Source: Paeniglutamicibacter sulfureus
Lineage (GTDB): Bacteria; Actinomycetota; Actinomycetes; Actinomycetales; Micrococcaceae
DNA length: 64,000 bases
Direction: 5' to 3'
NCBI RefSeq assembly: GCF_039535115.1
Contig: NZ_BAAAWO010000001.1
Coordinates: 1,984,001-2,048,000, forward strand
Part shown: positions 24,068 to 32,979 of the stretch, in pieces
Layout of the letters: the number at the start of each line of letters is the position of its first letter
Numbering within the stretch: position 1 is the first letter of the stretch
Translations under genes and position numbers: made by a program
The notes under the pieces: model-generated
Databases searched by the model: none
What the model was told of the DNA's origin: nothing
Seen by the model: the letters and a program-made list of their open reading frames with translations, nothing else

Positions 24068-24227
24068 TTAACGACGAATACCGAAGTCAGCTAGTTCACT
24101 CACGGCGGATATGGTCGCCAACCATGCGTGACGGGCTTCACAAATCGTCGTTTTCGGGACATGATGGACAGGTACGTGGCGCGATGAAGATCCCCGCCGC
24201 CCAGTGACTACCAGAAGGAGCATGGCT

Positions 24228-25631
24228 GTGACCGCCAACGCCCAGACGTCGACCTCCACCGGCTACCGAGTCCTCAACCCCGCCACCGGCGAGGTGGTCG
24301 AGGAATTCCCCACGGCCACCGACGCCGAGATCCAGGACGCCATCGCGGCGGCCGAATCCGGTTACCAGCAATGGAAGAACGTCGACATCAATGAACGCGC
24401 CAAGATCGTGGCACGCGTGGGCGAGCTCTTCGCCGAACGCGCCGACGAGCTCGCTGCGATCATCACGCAGGAAATGGGCAAGCCCCTCTCCGAGTCCAAG
24501 GGCGAGGCCGAGTTCTGCAAGGACATCTTCGAGTACTTCGCCACCGAGGGGCCCACGCTCGCCGCGGATACCGAAATCAAGAACATCGGCGGCGGCAAGG
24601 CCGTCATCCAGCGCCTCCCGGTCGGCCCCCTGCTGGGCATCATGCCGTGGAACTACCCGTACTACCAGGTCGCCCGCTTTGCCGCTCCCAACCTGATGCT
24701 GGGGAACACCATCGTGCTCAAGCACGCCGAGACCTGCCCGCGTTCGGCACTGGCCATCGCGCAGATCATGGATGACGCAGGCGTTCCTGCAGGCGTGTAC
24801 AACAACGTCTTCGCCTCCCACGGGCAGATCTCCACGATCATCGAGGACCCGCGCATCCAGGGCGTTTCGCTGACCGGTTCCGAGCGTGCCGGTGCCATCA
24901 TCGGTGAGCAGGCCGGACGCAACCTGAAGAAGGCAGTGCTGGAACTTGGCGGCTCGGACCCGTACGTCATCCTCGATTCGAACGATGTCGCGGGCGACGC
25001 CGCCACTGCCTGGGCCACCCGCATGGAGAACACCGGCCAGGCCTGCAACTCCAACAAGCGCATGATTGTCATGGACGATATCTTCGATGACTTCGTGGGT
25101 GAGCTGACCAAGCTGGCCGACGGCCTGGCCCCGGGCGATCCGGCGGCCGAGCTCGAGGGCACCTTTGGTCCCCTTTCCACCAGGGGTGCCGCCGAGGCCC
25201 TGGCCGAGCAGGTGAAGGACGCCATCGACAAGGGCGCAACCCTGCATGCCGGCGGCACGCTGCACGAGGGCCCAGGCGCCTACCTGGCCCCGACCGTGCT
25301 CTCGGGAATCACCAAGGAGATGCGTGCCTACTACGAGGAGCTGTTCGGCCCGGTGGCCGTTGTCTACAAGGTCTCCTCCGACGAGGAAGCACTTGCCATG
25401 GCCAATGACACCCAGTACGGTCTGGGCGGCGCGGTGTTCTCCACCGATCCGGCTCGCGCGGCCAAGGTAGCCGCCGGTCTGAACTCGGGAATGGCCAACG
25501 TGAATGCGCCGAGCGCCGAGGGAGCCGAGATGCCCTTTGGCGGAGTGAAGCGTTCGGGCTTCGGCCGGGAACTGGGACCGCTGGGCATGGAAGAGTTCGT
25601 CAACAAGCGCCTGTTCTACGTGGCCGACTGA
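24228..25631 (+). CDS. NAD(P)-dependent aldehyde dehydrogenase, succinate-semialdehyde type
   Basis: About 467-aa aldehyde dehydrogenase. Rossmann and cofactor motifs: LLGIMPWNYPYYQVARFAAP, GVSLTGSERAGAIIGEQAG, general base Glu in AVLELGGSDPYVIL, nucleophile Cys in NTGQACNSNKRMIV, and EELFGPVAVVYK. The EMGKPLSESKGE and NSNKR patterns match the short succinate-semialdehyde dehydrogenase group, which forms succinate. GTG 24228 is preferred because AGAAGGAG ends 8 nt upstream; ATG at 24222 would be only 2 nt away. Flanked by two strong terminators, so monocistronic. Confidence 0.85.
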   Translation: MTANAQTSTSTGYRVLNPATGEVVEEFPTATDAEIQDAIAAAESGYQQWKNVDINERAKIVARVGELFAERADELAAIITQEMGKPLSESKGEAEFCKDIFEYFATEGPTLAADTEIKNIGGGKAVIQRLPVGPLLGIMPWNYPYYQVARFAAPNLMLGNTIVLKHAETCPRSALAIAQIMDDAGVPAGVYNNVFASHGQISTIIEDPRIQGVSLTGSERAGAIIGEQAGRNLKKAVLELGGSDPYVILDSNDVAGDAATAWATRMENTGQACNSNKRMIVMDDIFDDFVGELTKLADGLAPGDPAAELEGTFGPLSTRGAAEALAEQVKDAIDKGATLHAGGTLHEGPGAYLAPTVLSGITKEMRAYYEELFGPVAVVYKVSSDEEALAMANDTQYGLGGAVFSTDPARAAKVAAGLNSGMANVNAPSAEGAEMPFGGVKRSGFGRELGPLGMEEFVNKRLFYVAD

Positions 25632-25653
25632 CTTCCACGCTCGCTTAAACGCC

Positions 25654-25702
25654 AAGGCCGCAGTCCGCATTCATCGTGACGATGGATGCGGACTGCGGCC
25701 TT
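25654..25702. terminator. Strong terminator after the aldehyde dehydrogenase gene
   Basis: Long inverted repeat (about 23-bp arms with one imperfect pair, TGA loop) between the convergent dehydrogenase and VanY genes; likely bidirectional. Confidence 0.85.
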
Positions 25703-25748
25703 CTCAATTAACCCGGGGTCGGCCCCGTGGAGCACTCCCCCGTGGTGG

Positions 25749-27065
25749 TCAGCGCCCCACGTAGTCGAAGTGCCAGGCCTCGGCGTAGGGCGATCCCTCC
25801 TCCAGGATCTTTCGGTGCACCCAGTTGTACTTCTTGGAGTTCGCCTTCAGCCATTTGTAGTACTTGCCTCGGAAGGAATAGTCATAGGTTTCGGGCACAT
25901 CGATGGCCGTCCCCCAACCGTGGTTGGAGGTTCCCGGACGTGCCGCGACGTACGGACCCAACTCCACCCAGTACGCGTCCTGCGTGGCACGAGTCCGGTA
26001 TGCCAGGTCGACATCGAGATTGCGTCCGAACTTTTTCTTGAACGCTGCGTTGAGTCGGTTCAGGTCCTTGAGGGCCGGCGCGGCAATGAGCGTCTTTTCC
26101 TTGTCCCACGGGATCGCCACGAGCATCTTCTCGGGGACCCTGCCGTTCTTCTGCGCCAGGACTTGCCTAGCCGAATACTTCTTTGGTTTCGTAGAGGCGG
26201 TAGAGGTGCGGGCAAGCTGGCTGGTTTTCATCCATCCGCTCATCCCCTGCGTCCGCACGAAGATCCAGCCCTTGACCGATCCGGCGGTTTTTTCCATCTT
26301 CATGTCCCGGTACACCACGGAATTCCGGGGGATGTCACCGATGCGCTTTTTCCCGTTCACGCTTTCATAGAGGTCGCCACCGGAGACCTTTGTCCAATAC
26401 CTGTCGGTGAGACCCGCACGGTTGGACGTGTACTTCTGGTCGATGTAGATTTCCCGACCGGGTTTTTTGGCGACGATCTTGAGGTGTTTTCCTTGGATCC
26501 ACCCTGATTTTCCCCGGCTGGTGATCTGGGCATGTCCGCCGGAGACCTTCTTGACGGCGTAGATGCCGCCCTTGGGCACAGTGGCCAGCGCTTTGGATGC
26601 GGTGCTTGCCTTTTGCCGCAACGTCAGCCGGGCAGTGGTCTTGCCGAGGTCGCCTTGTTTCACGGCCTTGGGAATGGAGCGTAGGTAGGTGCTGGAAACC
26701 CAACCTGTCTGTCCGGCATGGCGTACCTGGCTCCATCCGGATCTGGTTGCCGTCACCGTCAACCGCGTGCCCTTGGGCACGACCTTCAGCTTCTTGCCCG
26801 ATGTGGAAGGCGCTGCGCGCAGGTTCAGGTTCGCGGTGGTTTGCAATACCCTCGCGACTCCTGCGCGAAACATGCTTTCGGGTTGCGCGATGTATGCGGA
26901 TGGACCGGTCTGCGCCGCCGCGACATGCGGCACCGCCTGCGGGGCCGCCTGTGCCTGCACCGGGTTCAGGGCGGCGAGAGCAAGGGCAATCGCCGTGCCC
27001 AGCAGCAGTGCCGTCCCTGCGCGATTGACGGGCATTGCACCGTCTGTAGTGGTCGTGTGCTTCAT
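25749..27065 (-). CDS. Secreted SH3b-repeat D-Ala-D-Ala carboxypeptidase (VanY/M15B)
   Basis: 438 aa. A Sec signal peptide (hydrophobic residues 19-35, cleavage near AQA at 38-40) is followed by SH3b modules: TTANLNLRAAPSTSGKKLKV to GWVSSTYL, then LGKTTARLTLRQKASTASKA to GWIQGKHL, then a divergent third to GWMKTSQLA. The C-terminal M15 peptidase carries Zn-site motif TSNHGWGTAIDV (His382, Asp389) and EAWHFDYVG (His432). It should trim peptidoglycan stem peptides while the SH3b modules bind the wall. It shares its upstream region with the divergent AI-2E-family gene, where an IdeR-like box lies. Confidence 0.88.
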   Translation of the reverse strand: MKHTTTTDGAMPVNRAGTALLLGTAIALALAALNPVQAQAAPQAVPHVAAAQTGPSAYIAQPESMFRAGVARVLQTTANLNLRAAPSTSGKKLKVVPKGTRLTVTATRSGWSQVRHAGQTGWVSSTYLRSIPKAVKQGDLGKTTARLTLRQKASTASKALATVPKGGIYAVKKVSGGHAQITSRGKSGWIQGKHLKIVAKKPGREIYIDQKYTSNRAGLTDRYWTKVSGGDLYESVNGKKRIGDIPRNSVVYRDMKMEKTAGSVKGWIFVRTQGMSGWMKTSQLARTSTASTKPKKYSARQVLAQKNGRVPEKMLVAIPWDKEKTLIAAPALKDLNRLNAAFKKKFGRNLDVDLAYRTRATQDAYWVELGPYVAARPGTSNHGWGTAIDVPETYDYSFRGKYYKWLKANSKKYNWVHRKILEEGSPYAEAWHFDYVGR

Positions 27066-27126
27066 TGATCCCCCGGGGAATTAATTTCTTGCGAGTTGAA
27101 TGAGTGGCACTCCAAGCCCACTAGTA

Positions 27127-27145
27127 CATTGTTAGACTAACCTTT
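27127..27145. promoter_or_regulatory. Possible DtxR/IdeR box
   Basis: The 11-bp core GTTAGACTAAC matches the central part of the IdeR consensus (GTTAG-N-CTAAC) and is followed by CTT; about 13 of 19 positions agree. It lies between the divergent VanY and AI-2E-family genes. The outer left half is poor. Confidence 0.3.
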
Positions 27146-27224
27146 TTGCTAAGAGGTTATTTCGGGTATCCGCCCTGCGCCATTGCATAGAGTGGACCTG
27201 TTGCCAATTGCGAGGAGTCACTGG

Positions 27225-28520
27225 ATGTCAGCGAAGTTAGGTTTCAAGAAAAAGTCGCGACAGGATCCACCCGCGACTTCAAAAGCCGAGGTATCCAGCG
27301 CCAGGCCCCCGATGCACACCGTGTCTGGAATGTGGATCGATCCGCTCGGCCGTATTGCCACGCGCTCGGTCCAATTACTGGTGGTGGTGATCCTGGCCGG
27401 GGCAGTCGTCTACACCCTCCTCAGGTTGAGCGTTATCGCTCTGCCGATCCTGATTGCCCTAATTCTTTCCTGCGCACTGTGGCCGTTGGTGCGCCTATTG
27501 CGCAAGTTCATGTCCCCACTACTGGCAGCGTGGACCGTGTTCCTCGGTTCACTGCTCGTGATCGGCGGCATCGGTACGGCCCTGGTATATTCCGTGCTTG
27601 CCGAGTGGCAAACCTTGGTTGACAGGGGCGTCGAAGGATTCAACAAGCTCCAGGGCATGTTGAATCGGTTGCCGTGGAACATCTCGGAGGACCAGATTGA
27701 CCAAGCCGTCAGCCAAGTCACGGGCTTCCTGACGAGTTCCCAATTTGGCGCTGGTGCCCTGAGCGGCCTTTCTGCAGCCGGGAATTTCTTCACCGGTCTG
27801 GCGCTCTTGCTGGTGATCTTGTTCTTCTTCCTGAAAGACGGAGACAGGATCTGGGCGTTCTTCCTCTCTTGGATGCCAGACCACCAGATGCACCGTTGGC
27901 TGTCCACCGGTGGGCGCACCGTAGAGACGCTGGGCGGCTACATGCGCGGAACCGCCACCGTTGCAGCCGTGGATGCCATCGCCATCACCGTTGTCTTGCT
28001 CATCCTGCGGGTTCCGTTGGCCATTCCCCTGGGCGTAGTAGTGTTCATGAGCTCCTTCATTCCATTGATAGGTGCCACCTTCGCCGGAATCCTGGCCACC
28101 TTGATTGCCTTGGTGACAAACGGCCCCGTGATTGCCCTGATTGTTCTGGGAGCGGTGATCGTCGTGAACCAGCTGGAGGGTAACTTCCTGCAGCCTGTGG
28201 TCATGGCCCACGCGCTGAACCTGCACGCGTTGGTGATCTTGCTGTCATTGGCCGCAGGCACGGTGTTGGGCGGATTGGTGGGCGCAGTGCTGGCCGTACC
28301 CCTGACCGCTGTTGCCTGGGGCATCGTAAAAATCTGGGCCGACCGGGATTTGCCGGAGCTTGACCCCGGGGCCGACCCGGAGAAGGAAGCAGCCGCAGGG
28401 GAACCCACGGCAGCTCAGGTCTTGGCGCATGCAGAATCAAACGTATCGGCATCGGCGCACGAAGCGGATGCCATGCACGCAGCAGGTTCCCAGTCCCCCC
28501 CTGAAAAATCCGAAAAATAG
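27225..28520 (+). CDS. AI-2E family transporter (PerM/YdiK-like)
   Basis: 431-aa membrane protein with about eight helices. Family features are the paired helices after residue 40, GLALLLVILFFFLKDGDRIW, the loop GGYMRGTATVAAVDAIAITV, and VVNQLEGNFLQPVVMAHALN, the conserved E-G-x-x-L-Q-P signature. The C-terminal 60 residues are Glu/Ala-rich and cytoplasmic. Despite the family name, transport substrates are mostly unproven (AI-2 export, Na+/H+ antiport or lipid-linked roles are described). GAGGAG 9 nt upstream fixes the ATG. A hairpin terminator follows. Confidence 0.85.
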   Translation: MSAKLGFKKKSRQDPPATSKAEVSSARPPMHTVSGMWIDPLGRIATRSVQLLVVVILAGAVVYTLLRLSVIALPILIALILSCALWPLVRLLRKFMSPLLAAWTVFLGSLLVIGGIGTALVYSVLAEWQTLVDRGVEGFNKLQGMLNRLPWNISEDQIDQAVSQVTGFLTSSQFGAGALSGLSAAGNFFTGLALLLVILFFFLKDGDRIWAFFLSWMPDHQMHRWLSTGGRTVETLGGYMRGTATVAAVDAIAITVVLLILRVPLAIPLGVVVFMSSFIPLIGATFAGILATLIALVTNGPVIALIVLGAVIVVNQLEGNFLQPVVMAHALNLHALVILLSLAAGTVLGGLVGAVLAVPLTAVAWGIVKIWADRDLPELDPGADPEKEAAAGEPTAAQVLAHAESNVSASAHEADAMHAAGSQSPPEKSEK

Positions 28521-28542
28521 CGACAACCGTAGCTGAAACGGC

Positions 28543-28583
28543 AATGGTCCGTGCAACCGTCCTGACTGGTTGCACGGACCATT
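28543..28583. terminator. Terminator after the AI-2E-family gene
   Basis: Perfect 16-bp stem (28543-28558 with 28568-28583) followed by CTTCTTC; between convergent genes. Confidence 0.8.
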
Positions 28584-28614
28584 CTTCTTCCGGATTCGAC
28601 GCGTCGCGCCTGGC

Positions 28615-30996
28615 TTAGCGAAGGTACCTGGAGCTAACCCAGCCCGTTTTCCCTGAATAGCTGGTCTGTGTCCAGCTTCCTCGTGTCGCCTTGACCGTGA
28701 TCTTCTTGCCCTTCGGAATCACCAACAGCGATCGTGTTGATGTGTTTGTTCCGGTTCGCAGGTTCAGCCGGACGGTGGTTGTCCTGCTCTTGGCCGGTGC
28801 CTTGTAGGCGGACAATTGGTTCGCCGGGACCCACCCGGTCTTGCCCGCATACTTCACGCGCAGCCACGAACCGCTCTTAGCATCCACCGTCACGTTCTTC
28901 TTGGCAGGAATGCTCACGACCGCCGCGGCCTTCGCACTCGCGCTCTTGCGCGCAACGACCTTCACCTTGGACGTGTAGGTCGTCTTCTTCACCGACTGGA
29001 CCACCGGCGGCTTCGGCTTGGCCGGTGCCTTGTAGGCGGACACTTGGTTCGCCGGAACCCACCCGGTCTTGCCCGCATACTTCACACGCAGCCACGAACC
29101 GCTCTTCGCATCCACCGTCACGTTCTTCTTGGCAGGAATGCTCACGACCGCCGCGGCCTTCGCACTCGCGCTCTTGCGCGCAACGACCTTCGCCTTGGAC
29201 GTGTAGGTCGCCTTCTTCACCGACTGGACCACCGGCGGCTTCGGCTTGGCCGGTGCCTTGTAGGCGGACAATTGGTTCGCCGGAACCCACCCGGTCTTGC
29301 CCGCATACTTCACACGCAGCCACGAACCGCTCCTAGCATCCACCGTCACGTTCGTCTTGGCAGGAATGCTCACGACCGCCGCGGCCTTCGCACTCGCGCT
29401 CTTGCGCGCAACGACCTTCGCCTTGGACGTGTAGGTCGCCTTCTTCACCGACTGGACCACCGGCGGCTTCGTTGCGGCAGGCTTGATGACGCGCAGGTAC
29501 TTGTTGCTGACCCATCCGGCGGCGTTCCCGGCCTTGATATTGCTCCAGGTGCCTTGGCGACGGAGTTCGATGACGTCGGTTCCGCTGCGCAGGACCTTGA
29601 CGATCTTGGTGTTGGTGCCGGCCCCCGCGCGCATGTTCAGATTCGCGGTGGTCTCATGCGTTGCCTTGGTTGGCGTGGGCTTGGCTACCGGTGGCTTTGC
29701 CGTCTGGGGCGTCGCTGATCCGATTTTCTTCATGTCCGCCGAGCTGACCCATCCGGAGTGCTTCCCGGATTGAATCTGGGACCAGCCGCCCCGTACCTGG
29801 CGCACCGCAACTTTTGCGCCTCGCTTGAGAGGATGGGTTTCCTGATACGTGGTCCCGGCCCCGGAACGCAGCTTGAGGTCACGAAGGACTTCGTGGGTTG
29901 CGGGTAGTTTAGTCTGGTCGATGGACGCGGTCTTGCGCGCCAAGCTTGCCGATACCCAGCCTTCGGTTCCCTTGTACTTCACGCGCAACCAGCCAGCGGA
30001 GCTTTCATAGGCTTCGAAAGTGGTGCCGGCGGGAATCATCAGGAGCTTCGAGTACCAGGTGGCCGCGCCGGAGCGCATGTTCAAGCCATAGGGGTTGCTG
30101 TATTTGGCAAAGGGCACCCGGACACCGTTGGTGACGGTTCCCGTGGATGTCATCGACCCCTCGGGTGCTGCCCCCAATTCATAGGGCGTGACGGCAAATC
30201 GGTTCATCCAACCGGTAACCGAGCCGTACTTGACCTTGACAAAGGACCCGTTACGAAGTCCGTTGATGGCACCGGGTTTGCTGCTGACAGGGGCGTTGCG
30301 GTTCGGCCTGGCCAGGACCTTCGAGTCGGCGGAAGCCGAGGCAAAGAGCTCGGCCTTGCCTCGCGCATAATAGGTGCAAGTCTTCAGCGACTCTGCGTAA
30401 GTGGCGGTGGCATGGGAGTTCAGGTCCAGCCCGCGGTCCTTGAGGAAGGCACGGGGGTTGCGAACGTTCGAATCGCTGGAGTAGAAGCGATCCTTCCAGA
30501 TTTCCAGGTGCAGGTGTGGGCCGGTGGATGGCCCCGAGGAGCCCACCAGGGCAATCTTTTGTCCTGCCGCGACCTTTTGGCCCGTTTTGACCAAGACGTC
30601 GTTGGGCCACATGTGCATGTAGGCCGACTCGTAGGTTCCCCCGTCGATGCGGTGGGTAACCACCACTTGTCCTGAGGTCGATCCGGTGCCGTTGACGACT
30701 TTGCGCACGGTGCCTGCGGCCACCGCATAGATGGGGGCGTTGTCCCTTGTGCCCATGTCCTGACCCAGGTGGTGGGTCGACCCTCCCACCACCGGCATGC
30801 AACGCGGCCCCATCGGGGAGGTCATTCGGTACGTGTCGGGGTCAAGCGGCAAAGCGAAATTGCCGACGCGGACCTTGCTGCCGGAATCGGCGTTGACACG
30901 GACCTGGGAGGTTGCCGGCAGCGCGGTGAAAACCATTCCTGCCGCCAACACCCCCGCGAAAAGGGCACGAATGTATTTCGGTGTGGCCATCGTCAA
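28615..30996 (-). CDS. Secreted M23 (LytM) peptidase with multiple SH3b repeats
   Basis: 793 aa. Signal peptide (residues 8-31), then an M23 endopeptidase domain with intact Zn site: His76 and Asp80 in HHLGQD, His128 in YMHMW, His161 and His163 in HLHLE. About eight SH3b modules follow; three consecutive ones (about residues 508-736) are almost identical 76-aa units, and the last ends KTGWVSSRYLR. It should cleave peptidoglycan cross-bridges or peptides while bound to the wall. Start: TTG 30996 has AAAGGA 6 nt upstream; ATG 30990 two codons later is the alternative. The lower conservation of the non-catalytic modules suggests wall-binding diversification. Confidence 0.9.
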   Translation of the reverse strand: MTMATPKYIRALFAGVLAAGMVFTALPATSQVRVNADSGSKVRVGNFALPLDPDTYRMTSPMGPRCMPVVGGSTHHLGQDMGTRDNAPIYAVAAGTVRKVVNGTGSTSGQVVVTHRIDGGTYESAYMHMWPNDVLVKTGQKVAAGQKIALVGSSGPSTGPHLHLEIWKDRFYSSDSNVRNPRAFLKDRGLDLNSHATATYAESLKTCTYYARGKAELFASASADSKVLARPNRNAPVSSKPGAINGLRNGSFVKVKYGSVTGWMNRFAVTPYELGAAPEGSMTSTGTVTNGVRVPFAKYSNPYGLNMRSGAATWYSKLLMIPAGTTFEAYESSAGWLRVKYKGTEGWVSASLARKTASIDQTKLPATHEVLRDLKLRSGAGTTYQETHPLKRGAKVAVRQVRGGWSQIQSGKHSGWVSSADMKKIGSATPQTAKPPVAKPTPTKATHETTANLNMRAGAGTNTKIVKVLRSGTDVIELRRQGTWSNIKAGNAAGWVSNKYLRVIKPAATKPPVVQSVKKATYTSKAKVVARKSASAKAAAVVSIPAKTNVTVDARSGSWLRVKYAGKTGWVPANQLSAYKAPAKPKPPVVQSVKKATYTSKAKVVARKSASAKAAAVVSIPAKKNVTVDAKSGSWLRVKYAGKTGWVPANQVSAYKAPAKPKPPVVQSVKKTTYTSKVKVVARKSASAKAAAVVSIPAKKNVTVDAKSGSWLRVKYAGKTGWVPANQLSAYKAPAKSRTTTVRLNLRTGTNTSTRSLLVIPKGKKITVKATRGSWTQTSYSGKTGWVSSRYLR
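28790..29473 (-). repeat. Three tandem 228-bp near-identical repeats in the M23 gene
   Basis: Units start at 28790, 29018 and 29246 (exact 228-bp period, 76 codons). Each encodes linker KPKPPVVQSVKKATYTSK or a close variant plus one SH3b module ending GKTGWVPANQLSAYKAPAK. Only a few nucleotide differences separate units, so they arose or were homogenised recently. Confidence 0.9.
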
Positions 30997-31144
30997 GGCG
31001 CGTCCTTTGAACGGTTGTGGCCCCGCAAGGAATCCACAATAGTTGCGTGTGCGGGGACATTACCAAGTTCTTCTACCCCCAGAGCCTTACTTTAGGCAAT
31101 AAGGACACCAAGTGGCAGGAAGCTGCCGCGGCAAATTGGCCGTG

Positions 31145-32095
31145 TCATCCCAAGTGGGAACTGTGGACCCAGCCTTCAAGCCGCCCAGCGCGGACTTTGG
31201 TCCATTGTCCGCGGCTGGCAATGACTTCCAGTTGCTCGCCGACAGCCAGCTGCGCGATGGCGCGGTAGTTTGCCGAGGCACCCCGGTAGAGCGTGGTCTC
31301 GGTGATGGTGACGGGGGTCTTCGAGACCACGTAGCGCAACTGGAGCTGGCTCGCCGGGACCCAGCCGGTTTCCTGATCCAGCATGATCCTTCGCCATGGT
31401 CCTAGTTTCCCGTTGACCTTCACCAAGGTTCCGGCCTGCATGATGCGCAGGATCGGGAAGCGGTCGCCGGCGTCCTTGCGGACGTTCAAGCGCACGGTGG
31501 TCGTGAACTCGGTTGGTGCCATGGCCTGTATGCCGGTGGCGGGGCGGCTCACGTTGATGCGAGCCAGGTAGGCGCTGGGAACCCAGCCGACGTCCTTGCC
31601 GGTGGAGATCTTGGCCCAGGTGCCAAGTTCGTCAACCTTCCGGACCTGGATGTTTGCCGCCAGCACGCGCAGCACCGGATAGTTGGTGCCAGAGCCCTTG
31701 CGCAGGTTCAGGTCGGCAGTGCTGCGGTGGGTGGGTATGAAGTCTTCGTCCGGCACTTCCGGCGCGCTGGGGGCTCCGCCCACCGATGCGGGATTTTCCG
31801 GCAGCTGGCTGGCGACCGGACGTACGGGAACCTGCGGGGGCTGCCGGGGCGCTTCGAGTCGTTCGAGACATTGGGCCGGGAGCCAGCCAAAGGTCTGTCC
31901 GTGCTGCACGCTGGCCCATAGCCCGCTGACTCGAAGCAGGTAGACCGGGGTGCTCTGGGGAATCAGGTACTGGACCGCGTAATGCCGGCCAGCCCCTTTG
32001 CGCAGCTTGAGTTCCGCGGAGGTCCGGTGCGTGGGTCCCGAGGCTTCCACCGGGGCGGAAATCGGCTCGGTGCGTGCGAAGTCGAGTTTCTTCAT
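31145..32095 (-). CDS. SH3b-repeat protein without a visible signal peptide
   Basis: 316 aa with four SH3b modules: THRTSAELKLRKGAGRHYAV, THRSTADLNLRKGSGTNYPV, TTTVRLNVRKDAGDRFPI, and a divergent last one (VTITETTLYRGASANYRAI) ending LEGWVHSSHLG. A Pro-rich linker separates modules 1 and 2. ATG 32095 is chosen because GGAGA lies 8 nt upstream; GTG 32110 is possible. The N-terminus MKKLDFARTEPISAPVEASG lacks a hydrophobic stretch, so export is not obvious, unlike its two SH3b neighbours. No enzyme domain. Probably paralogous to the other two. Confidence 0.7.
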   Translation of the reverse strand: MKKLDFARTEPISAPVEASGPTHRTSAELKLRKGAGRHYAVQYLIPQSTPVYLLRVSGLWASVQHGQTFGWLPAQCLERLEAPRQPPQVPVRPVASQLPENPASVGGAPSAPEVPDEDFIPTHRSTADLNLRKGSGTNYPVLRVLAANIQVRKVDELGTWAKISTGKDVGWVPSAYLARINVSRPATGIQAMAPTEFTTTVRLNVRKDAGDRFPILRIMQAGTLVKVNGKLGPWRRIMLDQETGWVPASQLQLRYVVSKTPVTITETTLYRGASANYRAIAQLAVGEQLEVIASRGQWTKVRAGRLEGWVHSSHLG

Positions 32096-32321
32096 GCGGA
32101 CAGTCTCCACCCGAAAGCGCCCGATCCGGGGTTGGTCAATGCCATACGTGCACGGACGTGAAACACGGTTATGACCTCACTGAACAAGTGGTTGACCTGG
32201 GAATGGAATGCATGGAGCAACGTCTTGCACGGCGTCACGGTTCGCCAGGATCGTTCACGAATAACCACGTATCGAGGCGCGGCACCTGGACATGCCTTAC
32301 CCCATGTTATTGCACACACGG

Positions 32322-32354
32322 TCAAGGCCCCCAGTCGCGGACCGGGGGCCTTGA
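32322..32354 (-). terminator. Hairpin downstream of the ferritin gene
   Basis: 11-bp GC-rich inverted repeat (32322-32332 with 32344-32354) 39 bp beyond the ferritin stop on the minus strand; no U-tract. The rest of 32096-32392 shows no gene. Confidence 0.6.
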
Positions 32355-32392
32355 TCACATCTTCGCCACGGGCAACCCCGCGACGATGGTTT

Positions 32393-32881
32393 CTAGCGTG
32401 CAGCCAGTTCGCTGTCCAGGCGAAGCAGGCCGTTGCCATCGTTGTTGATCATCTTCACGCGGTCCAGGATTTCACCGACGGTGGCTTCCTCTTCGACCTG
32501 TTCCTCGATGAACCAGGTCAGCATCGGCACCGAGTCGATGTCGCCCTCGTTGTGGGCCAGGCGGTAGAGGTCCCGGATGGATTCGGAGACCTTCTTCTCG
32601 TGGTCAAGGGAGGCCTGGAAAGCACCGTCAACCGTTACCACGTTCAGCCCGGGGGCACCGATGGCGCCGATCGCCGGGTGTGCTCCACGGTTGGTCATGT
32701 GGGCGATGAACTTCTCCGCGTGTACCAGTTCCTCGGCGGACTGTGCACGGAACCATGCGGCGATGCCGGGCAGGCTCAGGACATCCATTTCGATGGCCAA
32801 CTGGCGGTACACCGTTGAGGCCTGGATTTCCAGGGTGATCTGGTCGTTGAATGCGTCGGCAAGCTTTCCTGTAAGTTCCAT
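32393..32881 (-). CDS. Bacterial ferritin (non-heme)
   Basis: 162-aa ferritin of the FtnA/BfrB type. Ferroxidase ligands are visible: Glu in QITLEIQASTVYRQLAIEMD, ExxH in SAEELVHAEKFIAHM, and Glu residues in WFIEEQVEEEATVGEILD. The heme-ligating Met of bacterioferritins is not evident. It assembles into a 24-mer storing iron as ferric mineral in the cytoplasm. The ATG at 32881 fits the family N-terminus (MELTGKLADAFNDQI). A perfect IdeR-like palindrome lies about 100 bp upstream, consistent with iron-dependent activation. Confidence 0.9.
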   Translation of the reverse strand: MELTGKLADAFNDQITLEIQASTVYRQLAIEMDVLSLPGIAAWFRAQSAEELVHAEKFIAHMTNRGAHPAIGAIGAPGLNVVTVDGAFQASLDHEKKVSESIRDLYRLAHNEGDIDSVPMLTWFIEEQVEEEATVGEILDRVKMINNDGNGLLRLDSELAAR

Positions 32882-32979
32882 GGCACACACGCTACGCGCT
32901 CCGCGGGGGCTTGTCACCGAAGTATGGCCGTACTTACCTCGGGCTAAATATGTCATGCATTGCGTACCGGCGAAGGGCT

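Noticed and set aside
28790..29473. CRISPR-like repetitive block
   Set aside because: 228-bp units encode SH3b modules in one frame; no short direct repeats with unique spacers.
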